Below are positions 18,991 to 30,599 of a DNA stretch of 64,000 bases, piece after piece. Below the pieces are notes generated by a model, which searched no databases, was not told the DNA's origin, and saw only the letters and a list, made by a program, of their open reading frames with translations. The stretch spans positions 9,305,683 through 9,369,682 of the forward strand of contig OZ038468.1 of the NCBI GenBank assembly GCA_964036295.1, written 5' to 3'. A program made the position numbers and the translations under genes. The stretch's first letter is position 1; each line of letters starts with the position of its first letter. The stretch comes from Plumapathes pennacea (Eukaryota; Cnidaria; Anthozoa; Antipatharia; Myriopathidae).

Positions 18991-20040
18991 CAACTCAAAT
19001 ATTCGATCTTCCTGATATTTTTTTCATAGGTAGGTTTTAGCAAGCAACTAAGCAAGGTGCCTTTAGTTTTCGAAGATACTGCTTCTTTTTGCCGAAAAAT
19101 AATAAAATCCCTGTCGCCCGTAAATCCCACGAATTACACCTCAAAACAATAAACACATAGGCACTAGTTTGTGAGAGCCGCGTAGAAACGCATTAACTTC
19201 TACGACCTTTTTAATTTCATACATTTCTTCTTTGGTCTTTTCTTTGATGATTCATGAAAAAAATTTCCGGATAGGATTTATTTTTGGTCCAAGAGGAATT
19301 CAAATGCGTGGCTACTAATTTGGAATTGCTCGCAACCCAGTTTTGACACTAAAACAGTGGCAATTTTTGCTATGTGCGATAACTTGAAACCCTATAAAAT
19401 AACTGTCTAGAGCTTGCTTATGTATTGATTTGTCCGAATATCAAAACAAAAGTCTGGGCAAAGAAATTTGAGTAGCCCTCACGGTCCCATTAATTTCACC
19501 TATTAGACACAGAAATAGACATAATTACAATAAACACATCAAGTCACGCGAGGCTACGAGATAAACCCAGTGGAAATAATCAACAAAATTCCTATCTGGC
19601 TATGCTACAGAGGACATAATGGCCAATTTCAAAAGAATTTGTGCTCTTTACTTCGTCTTGCGACATTTCTTGGCGTTGTAAATAACAAAGACAGCTGGCT
19701 TCTGCAGTAAACAGGTTGTACATGCCAGGAAATGTGGCTTTGTCTCAAGTTTTAAACACGTATATTGTACTATACCTGGCATACTATAATTTGTGTACGT
19801 TTTACAAGCATGTTTTATATATTATTACACTTCACGCAAGAATACTGCGTGTGACCGAATGCGCCAAGCGGCGCCACAGAGTCGTATTCCGTAATTCACA
19901 ACTTCTCTAATTGATTTTTGTCTGATCGTCGTAGTTTTCGGTATCCCTTTACTCTTTGTTGTGTAATTTTCAAGAAACATTCGTTTCAAAGATCTATTTT
20001 TCGAGTTTTTCTTTGTGTGCTAGTTAATTAATAATTAACG
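18991..20040. other. No gene seen
   Basis: About 1 kb of AT-rich DNA without a convincing frame, repeat family or RNA gene. It may be flanking host sequence. Confidence 0.3.
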
Positions 20041-21780
20041 TGCAGCGTAATACGTGTTGTGGGATTTCGAAAATCATTAAAAGATCACGAAATTGTTATG
20101 GATGCTTGCTGTTCTTTCAAGCCGTTGGTGGGAGATGCCTGTACATTTGATCGCAGGGACAGGAAACAATCAAAAGAAAGTGTCATTACTATTATGTACA
20201 AAGAGTATTTCGCACCACAAGACGTTGTGTCAATTCCAAAACGTAAACAACGAAGTTGAACTTATTCTATCGTGAGCTGCTATATTTTCTGTTTCATCAA
20301 ACATCGATTCCATTACTATTTGCCCATCTCATCGACTAAATCTTGGCCTCCACGGCGAGGTTCCAGTAGATACAGAGTTCCTCAAGAATTATCTGAGCAC
20401 GGGAAGAGCGGAGGAAAATGGCCAAAAGCGGACCAAGGCATCAGCAAAGCATTTTCCAAACTTGTTCTAAAAAAGACCGTAATCTTCCTTCAAGGGGGAT
20501 CAGGTACAAGATATGTACATCACGTTTTACCCAACACCAAACTTTGCTTCACTAATAGCCATTTCTTCGTTTATATCGCAGGTATTTGCCGGTCGTGCAG
20601 AGAAGTTCTGACATCACTTTTGAGAAGTCAGAATAGAAGACATTCAGATGTATTGTCGGAACAGGAAAAGCCAGCAAACATAAAGGAATTTGAACAAGAA
20701 GCTCCTGAACAAGTGAAGATGTCAATATTGGTAAACATATCTCACCTGTCTTATCATAAAAAGTGTCTGTGCGTACTCGGATCTGATGTGGAGGGATAGG
20801 GTGGGTGGTGCAGACGACAACAAGCCGTTGATAGGCATGATGCGTCGCTCACGCCCACAAGATTATAGAAATGGTTCTAACTTATAGAGCCAAGATGAGA
20901 ACAGGACAGGGACTATTAATCATCACACTACTTCACAAAAGCCCGCCTTCATCACGCGTATGACTGTCCCATATGCCGGGTTGTGCGGAGAAAAAACTTA
21001 CACTTCATGCCAGATATCTCATGTTAATTAGTCAAAGCTACCAATTTTTCCTTGCTTCGGTAATAGAATTTGACAGTAAAAAATATCGTAATAAGTAATA
21101 ATAGAAAAACAACCTCAAAATGCTCACAGTTGCTTAGTTCATGATTGCGATACCTTGTTCCATCGTATATTTCCTCTATATTTTCTCCAAATTCACCTGG
21201 CGGTACCGAGAAACAAGCTCCTGTTAATTTTTTTAACATTACAAGTACAGTTCACGCACAAACTGCTATTCAACTTCCTATCAAACAGAACTGTGAGCCG
21301 TATTTCTTGCAGTCAAAGTATTTGGTCCTTTGATTAGTTTGTTTTTCAGCTATATTTTTACCACCGTTCATATGTTATTAGGACGACAACAACCCAGGAA
21401 GCCCCTATTGTATGACAAGTACGCCCTTTTCAGCAGCAGAATTACATATATCACAATCTGAAAAACCACCGGGAAGTTGCTTTCTCCCCTTGTCAAGCCT
21501 GGATGAGTCCATCCGATGCTTCTAAAAACAACTCAAGATCCTGATTTAACAGTTTCCTTGCATCAAGAGACGTTAGTCCTATTCGTTCTTCCCTTCAGAC
21601 TCCTTGGAGTGAGGCAGCAGAGAGAACTAAACGGTACTATGTGAGAAAAGCTTGTCAGACTGTGGCTGCTTCATTGGAGGTGATGGCTGGTAAAGGTTCA
21701 GAACAGTTGTGGCATGCTCTCGTTACTTCACATGTAATCCAGAGAGAATTCCCCTCTATGGCATACATCCCCGCCAAAAT
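20040..21780 (+). pseudogene. Decayed multi-exon gene fragment of unknown family
   Basis: Several short protein-like segments occur in order on the plus strand. Around 20,340-20,460 reads LHGEVPVDTEFLKNYLSTGR, around 20,581-20,730 reads as a possible exon after a TTATATCGCAG acceptor, and 21,598-21,740, after a TTCCCTTCAG acceptor, reads TPWSEAAERTKRYYVRKA then GKGSEQLWHAL. The TKRYY-RKA pattern reminds me of large uncharacterised cnidarian proteins but I cannot name it. Stops and frame changes separate the pieces. A G-rich run (20,792-20,811) lies in the middle without 28S-like sequence. It could be a captured host gene or another transposon. Confidence 0.3.
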
Positions 21781-21872
21781 TCAAGTTTGCAATTCGACAT
21801 TCAAGTTTGCAATTCGACATTCAAGATTACAATTCGACATTCAAGTTTACATTTCGACATTCAAGTTTACAA
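21779..21872 (+). repeat. Minisatellite, unit about 20 bp
   Basis: Five near copies of CAATTCGACATTCAAGTTTG lie in tandem, with a stray copy at 21,910-21,930. It sits just upstream of the HECT gene start. Confidence 0.85.
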
Positions 21873-22028
21873 TTCGAGTTTCTGCATGATCGATCACAGT
21901 GCGATATCCAACATTCGACATTCAAGTTTCCGCATGATTGATCAGAAAGTAAATCGCGGGGCCCGCTCACAAAGAATTGTGGGCATATGACATGTGCGGT
22001 TTGGCCTTTGTTTATACCTCATGCACCG

Positions 22029-25000
22029 ATGGCCGCGAACACCAATCATTCTAATGCGGCAGCGACCCTTTGGCGTGTGGCCGACCAATTGCAGAGCCTC
22101 GTAAACCAAGGTCAGTGTCTTTCATTTCACAGTGATGTTGCACTATTCATATGTAAAGTATGTGCATAAAATACAATGTAAAGTTGTCACGCCGTCCGCT
22201 CCTGCTAACTTTCTATAAGAACCAACGTATCTAGAGGTATTTTTGCCGATCGAGATCGGTGGCAGAACAAAAATAAACGGTGAATTGGGATGGACCTCAA
22301 TCGCTTTTTGTTTGATCTGTTTATTTAGGAGAAGCTCCTACAAGTGCAAGGGAACTTGCACAAAGTAGTCAATCCGGGCAACCCATGGGGAATCAATCTG
22401 GCCAACCTGGGCAAATCGTGGCTCGAGCACATGTCGAGGAGCACAGGAGGGCATTTGGTTACACCGCAAGGACAAGTGCATTATTTCGTCCTGTTCAACA
22501 AGCATCTCGTGCCAGGCAGACAAGGGGGCGGGTCAGAACACCAACTCTCACCATAAAGTTTGTCTGCCTCCGCAACATGAACGCAACCAGGCCCCCAGGT
22601 TCTGTTGCTGAAAAAGCAGCACTGGCAAACAGTGGCCTGGGCCCAGGCAATATAACATTTCAGGTTAGTGGAGACTCTAAGACTCCAACTATTTCCACCA
22701 GATTCTAATGGGGAAGTTTCCTGCCCTGTCAACTGGTGGAAGATACGAATTGCTTTTGCACCAGAGGGGGGAAATGGAGCATGGTTTCCATACAATTTCA
22801 CCTCCATACACTCCTAGAGTAAAAGAGGTGGCTGCTCAGTCCCATGTTTATATCAGACCCCTGCAAAAAGACCTGGATGTAACAACAAATGACACCGTTT
22901 CCCCTAATGAAGAGGTAAGGTTACAGTTTGAGTTGAGCTGGAATTACACATAGGATATTGTGCAAAATTGAATCATCCACAGTAAATCCAGATGCTTGAG
23001 CCCAGTTCACATGGTGACATAATCATAATTACAGTCATGTGTTGCTTGACATGTGCAAATAATGACATAATATTGTAATCATAAAGGAATGGAAGTGTTT
23101 CATTCCCTTATTACGAATATGTTAATATGTTGTGATGGTTCACATATAGTTTTGCTTTACTAATTATTCTAATTAAAATGACTAATTTAATTTTCATACC
23201 TTTTATTTTGTCTTTTGTTCAATGAGACAACTCCAAAATTTGCATTGTATCATCACAAGTTCCCAATTAATGTTTATGTAAATAATTATTTCTCTCTTCT
23301 GCCAGGTAGGCCCAATAATTGAATGCTTGCAGTGCAAACAAGACATTCCAACGCAGCACTTTGAAGCTCACCAGCAGGAAGTGCACAACAACAGGAAGGT
23401 AATGGAAACTATAAACTGCTCATAGCACAATCAATGACCCCTATTTTCTTCATTTGTTCTTTCTTGCTACTGTTTCATTTACCCTGTGTTTCTAGAGGAC
23501 TGCAACAGAGGCATTGTTCTTTGGTGATAAAGAGGTACAATGTAAATTTGAAAAATGTTCTCTAATAATTTTTCTAATAATTAAAAGACAAGTAGGTTCT
23601 TTTCTCCTCCACCCTTGTCTTCTGCTGTATTATGCTTCAATTTTTTTAAACTTTTGCATTAAATTATTCCTAGCCAAAGATACTTAAATATATCATGTGG
23701 TAGGATGGTGATACTCACTACAAAACAGATTCCGATGAGGATGATGACCAGATGCCCAGTGTATTCACCACCACTGAAAATGCTTCATCCCCAAATAGTG
23801 CCTTGGGCAATACAGGTATTAAAGGGGTCCCTCTCAACCATGATACATTGCATGCACAAAACTTCACGGCGGCCATTTGCTAGGGCCCTGAAATTCCCAA
23901 TCTTGCCTGTGTACTGGCTGTACTATACCCCCAACATCACAAAAGTGTGGTCAGATGCCAGAAAATAGCACGAAGTACAGGAGTCAGTTTGATAAAGACT
24001 TTTTTGATTGCAAACGTCTGAAATTCCTGGTCTGATAACAACAACAGGGGTACGCAATGTATCATGGCCCTTTAATATTAACTTTAATAGGTATTATTGC
24101 TAGTTTAACAGTATTATCCATGTTTTCCCAATTATTTATGGTACAATAGCTACCTTGTGTAAAGTGGGAAGGGGAGGGGGGTGGGACAGGTTTTCCACCA
24201 ATATTTACTATTTGTTTTCGCTTTGTTTATTGCTGTGGTCTTTTGTCTTACACAGATGGTGTTGAACAACTTGTAATGATCTTTCCAAATAAGGCAAAAG
24301 AATATTTGGAAAGAATATTGCAATCCTTTCATTGTGACATTCAAGGAGCTGTATCAACTATCTTAAATGCTCATCAAGAGTCAGGTATTATTTGACCTTT
24401 TGCTGACATGGAACACCTGCCAAGATATATTTTATTATTTTAGTATTTAATAATTTTTGTACTTTGTTTGCCAGATACTCCATCAGGTAGACTGGGTGAC
24501 TTCCCTTTGAGTGTTGTACAGATACCACCAGAAGATGCCTTGAAGATGTTCAGGAACCATGTGGTGGATAATAATGCCGCTGAACAGATGATCACGGCAA
24601 ACCATAATCCCACAAGCATCGTACGGCAGATGTTCAGGCATTTGAAATGTGGTAAGCTGAGCCTCAAGGCAAAGCCTAACGTTGATTTCAACAATGAAGA
24701 TGGCATGGATGCTGAAGGACTAACCAGGGAACTGTGCCACATGGTCATGGCAAGTATGCGAGATGGTGAAGGTGGACTTGTGCTATCTGAGGGAACATTG
24801 GACCTACCTGTTCATAATCAAGAGTACGTTGCCTCTAACTTCTTTAAGTATGCTGGGCAACTAATTGCACACTCTGTCATCCATGCTGGATTTGGTATGG
24901 TTGGGCTGTCTTGAGCAATATCGGAGTATATTGTGTCAGAAGATCTTGAGAAATGCCTTCCTTTTTTGTCAGAGGAGGATATTCTGGACATGGATATCCG

Positions 25001-25196
25001 CCAAACTCTAAAGCAGGTACGTGGGACCAGCTATAAAGTACAGATGGGGGGATGAGCTGTGAAAAATTATTAATTTTTCCCATTATTGATGTAGATGTTT
25101 TATTTCAGATACAGGCTGCTGATACGGAAAAGCAATTGAGTGAGGCAGTTGCAAAGGATGAATTTCTGTTGCTGCTGACTCAGGCAGGGTTCACAC
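22029..25196 (+). pseudogene. HECT-domain E3 ubiquitin ligase-like host gene, truncated
   Basis: Nine exons with GT-AG sites and consistent phases can be followed: 22,029-22,110, 22,329-22,663, 22,702-22,914, 23,306-23,398, 23,496-23,534, 23,704-23,815, 24,256-24,384, 24,475-25,016 and 25,109-25,196. The start MAANTNHSNAAATLW lies in a weak but plausible context. Exon 4 has a small zinc-finger-like CLQCKQDIPTQHFEAH, exon 7 a CUE/UBA-like segment (MIFPNKAKEYLERILQ ... AVSTILN), and exon 8 the N-lobe of a HECT domain (VDFNNEDGMDAEGLTRELC, GQLIAHSVIHAGFG). A TGA at 24,912-24,914 interrupts the HECT domain, and the catalytic C-lobe is absent because the sequence changes into the helicase of unit F at about 25,197. 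HECT ligases attach ubiquitin through a C-lobe cysteine, so this copy cannot work. Confidence 0.8.
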
Positions 25197-25440
25197 ATTC
25201 CCTGTCACCTACATAACCCCAGCCAGTAAACGAAGAGCCTACTATCCATTCACTCCAGGGTACGCTATGACCATATGCAAAGCCCAAGGGCAGACCCTCG
25301 AGAAAGCTGTTCTTTGGTTTGATCGAGAACATCTTGCGCCAGGAACTGCCTATGTGGCATTGTCCAGAGTTAAAAAGAAAGACGACATTTGGTTTCTGAC
25401 ACCTCTACAGCCCGGTCATTTCTCAGTAGCAAATCAGTAA
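25197..25440 (+). pseudogene. Helicase C-terminus of unit F
   Basis: The frame beginning with codons for VTYITPASKRRAYYPF continues through TICKAQGQTL (motif V region) and GTAYVALSRVKKKDDI (motif VI) to a stop at 25,438-25,440. It aligns with the end of the helicase of unit B. The rest of the helicase and all of Rep are missing to the left, replaced by the HECT gene. The stop follows PGHFSVANQ, parallel to AHFTPVSTE in unit E. Confidence 0.85.
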
Positions 25441-25840
25441 CCAAAATCAAAACTCAAAATTAATCTCTCAAAAGCCAAAGCATCGCAGTAAAGCACATCT
25501 CTATAGACATATAAACATACAGAGATAAACAATGCAGATAATCTTGAATGTGCATCAACCACTCAAAAAAGCTATCTTGTCCTGCAATAACACGGTCAGA
25601 CCTTCTGCATAAACATCTAACATTACTTCGTAAAGAACATTTCAATCTCTTAAAAGAAACGACAGATGCAGCAGACACCATAACCCAAGGACAGGTCGAA
25701 CACACCAAGAAAAGTTTATAATGACCAACAAGCAAGTAACGTATGAAACAATTTTGGCAATATCAGTCACAACGTTACATTACCAAGCATAACACAAACG
25801 CATACCATACCAAACTTAACACGTCTTTTGTCTTTTACAG
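25441..25840 (+). other. Spacer between helicase and ORF3, probable intron
   Basis: AT-rich DNA that ends in a clear splice acceptor, CTTTTGTCTTTTACAG, immediately followed by the ATG of ORF3. In unit C the same acceptor-ATG arrangement occurs and in E the ATG follows the acceptor by 9 nt. The spacer is therefore likely intronic for an ORF3 transcript. Confidence 0.5.
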
Positions 25841-26825
25841 ATGTACAACGCTCAAGGCTCCAATTGAACAAGCGCTACCTCCACGCCAATTGGCTGATCA
25901 GGTGTACGGTTCTTCGACCAGTTTCCACAAAAGTTTCTACGACCCTACAGTCGCGTTGAAGACAAACCAACAGATGACGTCATCCTTCGTCGAATACAGA
26001 CCTTCACATGCGAATGGTTATGCCGACCTGATGTGCAAATAAGCGAACTAGCTCAAACCCTAAGCGCCAAGCTTCCCCTAATCTCTGAGGCAGGCAAACT
26101 GCTCAACCCACAGATAAGCCAGCACCTCAACGAGCATATCAGACCTCTAATCCAAATACTGACACCTTTCGATAGGAAGAGTGGGGAAACAGGCAATGGA
26201 GATATCCGAGCTCTGCTCCAGTTCCTGTGGACGGAAAAGCCAGAGCTAGATGCCATTTTGGCAGACGCATTTGAAGTCGGTGGCGCCTTGTTCCTGGTAT
26301 CCCTTCAGATCATGGTCGCAAAAGCAGTGACCGGAAACCCACACGAATATGCCAAAATGTTGCATACAAAAGACGGTAAGGACACCGTTTTTAAATGACA
26401 GCCGACCCCTCGCAATCTGTCGAACTTCTTGCAAGACGTCTGCGCCCAGCCTGCACCAGACCAACCAAGAACAACAGATAGACGCGACCTCATCGCACAG
26501 CTTAATGACCCAACCCATGAACATACCAACCCTCCTGTCTGCCTTCGACATGGACAAGCCCCCAGGGACAGCACACCAGAACCGCCAGGCTCAAGGAACA
26601 ACCCCAGTCAACAGAAAACCTACACCGCCAACACTTGAGAACAACACACCCAAGACTCTCCCAGAAAGGCCAAAAGACACTCCAAGGACAAGCGTGAAGA
26701 CAAACACCACCGATCCAAAGCCGCAAAAACCACTGAATAGACCATCACACCGAAAAACTACCATGTGTGAAGCCGAAAAAGAAACCCTGCAAGCCCACGG
26801 AAACTCTCAATTTCCACATCGTTAA
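25841..26825 (+). pseudogene. ORF3 of unit F
   Basis: The exon opens with ATG at 25,841, directly after an acceptor. Through two early frame changes it encodes the family landmarks: KFLRPYSRV (KNFLTPYG in unit E), FTCEWLCRP (FNCEWLLRP in E), then an intact stretch from 26,033 (ISELAQTLSAKLP, LIQILTPFDRKSGETGNGD, LDAILADAFEVGGALF, NPHEYAKML). The remaining region to 26,825 is Lys, Pro and Thr-rich, resembling the basic low-complexity tail of other copies, but out of frame. Function unknown. Confidence 0.7.
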
Positions 26826-27411
26826 TTGTTAAAGCAGTCATTTTAACAGGCCATTTGAGTCATTTAGTTTAATACGTTATCAACACCGCATGATTATAAA
26901 AATCGTCGTCACAATACCAATGTAACATCGTTTATTAAATGGCCATCCTGGCCTTAACTAATTTTTCCTAGTACAAATAAGCAATCATACAGATAACATG
27001 CAGATTCTTTCAAATAACTCACTTGTTCAACAGCAAAGTCAATATTTTCAAACCATTATCTATTAACATATAGCTATATTAAAACGTTGTATTTCAAACT
27101 AAAAGCAAAATCACTTGCAACAGCCCAGCATAAGACTCACATACAATTCCTTCTCTTTCGTCAACCCGTCTAATAGAATACGTCAGAACCCCTCGAAAAA
27201 ATTTCTTTTATCACATCTGGGTTAACCTCGTTACACGTTGTCGTTCTAAGAAACATGTTACAAACCACAACCGCATTTACAACCGCCTTACAAACCCATG
27301 CTGAATTATAGAAACCTTTGAAAGAAACCAACAATACAACATCCACATCGCAAAGCAACGACACAGACAAAGCGAAACATAACATACAACAGCCATACAC
27401 ACCACACATAC
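26826..27411 (+). other. 3-prime region of unit F
   Basis: AT-rich sequence after ORF3 with no supported gene; it corresponds to the 3-prime untranslated region between ORF3 and the double hairpin in unit E. Confidence 0.35.
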
Positions 27412-27414
27412 GCC

Positions 27415-27447
27415 CTTAACGGCACCGCAAAATGCGGGTTGGTTCGA
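27415..27447 (+). other. tRNA-arm-like double hairpin downstream of ORF3 (F)
   Basis: CCGC-AAAAT-GCGG forms one stem and GTTGG-TTCGACT-CCAAC a perfect 5-bp stem with a 7-nt loop, exactly the shape of an anticodon-side arm followed by a tRNA T-arm (B-box). No acceptor stem or A-box was found upstream. Confidence 0.5.
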
Positions 27448-27592
27448 CTCCAACAAAGGGCTGTGGTTTCACAAACAATGTGCACCGCTCACTTGCCTCT
27501 CAACAACCAAACGTCAACTCACGAACTTTATAACTCCACAAACAATGCAACAACTCCCTAATACACTCCGCAACCCATCGAAAAACCTGACA

Positions 27593-27624
27593 TCGCGAAA
27601 TAAAAAAGCAACAACGCTATTAAC
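27593..27624 (+). other. 28S rRNA-derived boundary segment (F/D), degenerate
   Basis: AAAAAAGCAACAACGCTATTAAC keeps only a short, diverged part of the antisense 28S motif (CAAAAAGCAACGTCGCTATG elsewhere). It is accepted because it sits between the F double hairpin and the G-run, exactly where the better copies sit. Confidence 0.5.
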
Positions 27625-27670
27625 AGTACAAAAAGAAAAGCTCCGAACAAGAAGAAAATGCAGAATATTA

Positions 27671-27690
27671 GGGGTGGGCTATGGGTGGGG
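27671..27690 (+). other. G-quadruplex-like run, start of unit D
   Basis: GGGGTGGGCTATGGGTGGGG has four runs of at least three G and short loops, a textbook G-quadruplex pattern. It lies at the boundary and resembles the run at 63,668-63,684. Confidence 0.7.
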
Positions 27691-27974
27691 TAGGAAACAG
27701 AATTGTAGATACTTCATGGGTTATTCAAAGTTACAGTTGTACCTATGAATCCAACGAAAGCCGTACACCAACGTGAAAGGTAACAAAAGAGAAAATTGTA
27801 CGGGGAAATACAGTATTACCATGAATACATACATATGAAGGATGGTAACAGTTTTGGCGCATTTTACTTCGGGTTGCGGTTATGATGGTTTGCAAGTACG
27901 GTACAAGTTACCGTCGAATCTAAAGTATTTCGGCGGGGGACGCTAATAAGCAGAAGTTAGGGGGATGGCACAGT

Positions 27975-28440
27975 GCCGTTTTCCCATACAAAGTCTCTTA
28001 AAAAATATCGAAAAACTGACATTTGAAATTTGAACATTTGACTATCTACGATTGTGTATATTTAAGAGTTATGTTCTCTGAGAAGATTTGAGCTCAAAAT
28101 ATTGAAACGGTGTCATGTTACAATTTTTTTGAAAATGTCGATTTTCCCATAAAAAGTCTTAAAAATATCAGAAAAATCAAATATTGAATTTTCAACATCT
28201 GACTAGCTACGATTGTGAACATATACCTGAGATGTTCTCACAGAATATTTGGGCTCAAAATATTGAAATTGTGTCATGTTACAATTTTTGCAATATGTTG
28301 CTTTTCCCATACAAAGTCTCTTATAAAAAATATCTGAAAAATGAAATTTTGAAATTTCAAAATTTGACTAGCTGCGATTGTTAATAAGTATCTGAGATGT
28401 TCTCAGAGATTTTAGCTCAAACTATGAAATGGTGCTATGT
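27975..28440 (+). repeat. Satellite-like tandem repeat of unit D, period about 162 bp
   Basis: Three copies of a unit with TTTTCCCATACAAAGTCTCT, AAATTTGAA, TGAGATGTTCTC and GTGTCATGTTACAATTTTT. The CCCATA landmark falls at about 27,984, 28,146 and 28,307. The same unit occurs four times in unit B and once or twice in E and Z. Confidence 0.85.
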
Positions 28441-28479
28441 TAAAAACAGATGTATATTACAGCAGGCTGCGTTTGCATA

Positions 28480-29410
28480 TAATTAAATATATTGTTTCTA
28501 CAATTTAACGATGTTCATATCAAGTTATACATTGTTGTAAAGGTTATATCATTTCTGACTAACACACCAAATATGAATAGCAAAGGTTTCAAACTGACAG
28601 AGTTACAGTTGTGCAAATTTGATTTTTCAAGTGAAAATAGAGCCTCCATGTGTTCAAAGTATGCTTATGTGGTTTCATTTATTTCAGTGACAAAGACATT
28701 GAACTTTTGCTAATGATTATTTTTGTCATAGAGTACATAGGCTGGTCTGAGACATCATAGTATAAAAATAAGAGCTTATGATCGAAACGCCTAGAGAATT
28801 GAAATTTCAAAAGTAGTTATTTCAGAAAAAAATTAGGTGTGAAATACACTGTGTATTGGCATTTAATTAAATGTATTATTTCTAGAATTTGACGATGTTC
28901 GTACCAAGTTATACATTATTGTAAAGACTATAACATTTCTGAATAACCGAACAAATATGAATAGCACAGCTTTCAAACTGACAGAGTTACAGTTGTGCAA
29001 AATTGATTTTTCAAGTGAAAATACAGGATGCATGTGGTCAAAGTATGCTTATGTGGTTTCATTTATTTCAGTGACAAAGAGAATGAACTTTTGCCAATGA
29101 TTATTTTTCCCATAAAGCAGTTAGGCTGTTCTAAAACATGATAGCATGAACACAAGAGCTAGTGATCTGAAGGAGTCAAGAATTGAAATTTCAGAATTAG
29201 CTTTTTCAAAAAAAATTAGGTCTCAAATACAGCCTGTGTTGGCATATAAATAAATTTATTATTTGTACACATTAATGGCGTTCATATAAAGTAATACAGC
29301 AATGTAAAGGTTATGACATGCCTGACTTGTATATCAAATATGGAGAGCAGACCTTTCAAACTGACAACGTTACAGTTGTACACATTTCATTTTCAAAGTG
29401 AAAGTACACC
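28480..29410 (+). repeat. Satellite-like tandem repeat of unit D, period about 383 bp
   Basis: Nearly three copies; the CAAATATG landmark falls at about 28,566, 28,948 and 29,334, with CAGTTACAGTTGTGCAAATT-type and TTTCAGTGACAAAGAG blocks between. The unit is homologous to the 380-bp repeat of unit E. Confidence 0.8.
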
Positions 29411-29614
29411 TGTGATTGATGCCCGCTGACCAAAAAATTGCATACTCAAAACATTGCGTGAGGAGCTATTTACAGGTACGACACACTTGGCAAGGGAAAT
29501 TTATCTGCTTTTCTGCTTTGGCAGAGCTTGTTCGGACTTGTTAGCAGTATCAGTTTCTTGATAACACCGCATTGTCCGACACATCAGTTTGAGATATATC
29601 TTTTCTCCTTACAG

Positions 29615-29645
29615 AGCCTTTCAACTAGCCTGTTGTAAAAAGAAG
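29615..29645 (+). other. Unit D leader exon 1 (31 nt)
   Basis: Acceptor TTTTCTCCTTACAG, exon of 31 nt ending GAAG, donor GTAAGC. Parallel to the 28-nt exons of units E and Z. No start codon. Confidence 0.55.
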
Positions 29646-30172
29646 GTAAGCTGATTACGTTATGCTATTTATTTCATGACACATTGATATCGAAGGCTAT
29701 GGAGTGTGGTATAATGATTGCTTTATGTATTTAGACATGTATTTAACAAAGTTTAAGTTTCTATGTAGCTGTATCGCTGTTATTACCGTACGATTAACAC
29801 CGCCATACTGTTCTTGTTATGTTGCCATTGCGTCATTGTAACCACGTTATAAACTGTTATTATTTTGTTTAAAAGAAGACGATATATCGATTGTAAAGAA
29901 CATGCAGCACAGAATAACAGTGAATGTCTAAGCGGATGGCATATTTTTCGATGAGATTTTTAAAGATTCTGTTTGAGTCTCGTGACCTAATTTTCAAGCA
30001 TTTTTTAGAATTTTCAGCACTATTTCATCTTGCTGCTATCCAATGATATGTACCGCTGTATCCAGTTATGTAAAATAATGTTACATATTGATATTTAGAG
30101 CCATCTATTACACATTTTGTTCTATATAGTTTCTTTAGCAATTCATTTACCAGGATATGTTCTTCATTGCAG
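29646..30172 (+). promoter_or_regulatory. Unit D promoter/intron region
   Basis: This 530-bp stretch between the two leader exons contains a decayed copy of the conserved palindrome (CTCGTGACCTAATTTT at 29,979) and a GCGTCATTG site near 29,833. The order matches unit E, where TTACGTCATAG and GGTCACGTGACC lie between the exons. Confidence 0.4.
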
Positions 30173-30212
30173 CTTCATTTGAATTCGAACAACGAAAATG
30201 TACACCGCACAT
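30173..30212 (+). other. Unit D leader exon 2 (40 nt)
   Basis: Acceptor TTCTTCATTGCAG, exon of 40 nt, donor GTAAGT. Matches the 39-nt second leader exon of unit E in position and size. It contains an ATG (AAAATGTACACC) that could be a short upstream frame. Confidence 0.5.
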
Positions 30213-30599
30213 GTAAGTAATTCAATTATATACTGTAACATCATTAATTGTCGAAATGTAACAATAAGCGATTAGAAACAGTTCAATTATGCGAACAACT
30301 GCTGTTATGGTACGTATACGAAGAGACTTACGACACATGCAAAATTCAAATATAAACAATAATCCGTTACAACAAGATTGAACAATAGCACCATACGTGA
30401 AAATATGACTTGAACACTATTGCAAAGCATTATGCAAATACCAACCTGTAGATATCAATCTCTGGTATTTTTCATATAATTTAAAATCGATAGGTGTAAC
30501 ATCGTTAAATAAGAATGTCACGCTGTTGGACAACACGAAAAGCGCAAAGATTCTGGAGAAAACGCAGTTACAGTGTGCTACTGCACAACGAAAACAGGC

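Noticed and set aside
20792..20811. Another element border, from the G-rich run GGAGGGATAGGGTGGGTGG
   Set aside because: No 28S-like sequence precedes it and no element leader follows.
26502..26726. 74-codon Trp/Cys-rich leftward frame
   Set aside because: It is the antisense of the Pro/Thr-rich ORF3 tail of unit F.
27415..27447. tRNA gene
   Set aside because: Only a T-arm-like hairpin and one other stem are present; there is no acceptor stem, D-arm or A-box.
27975..28440. CRISPR array or LTR
   Set aside because: The repeats are contiguous 162-bp units without spacers, the genome is eukaryotic, and no LTR-type ends or reverse transcriptase motifs were found anywhere in the window.
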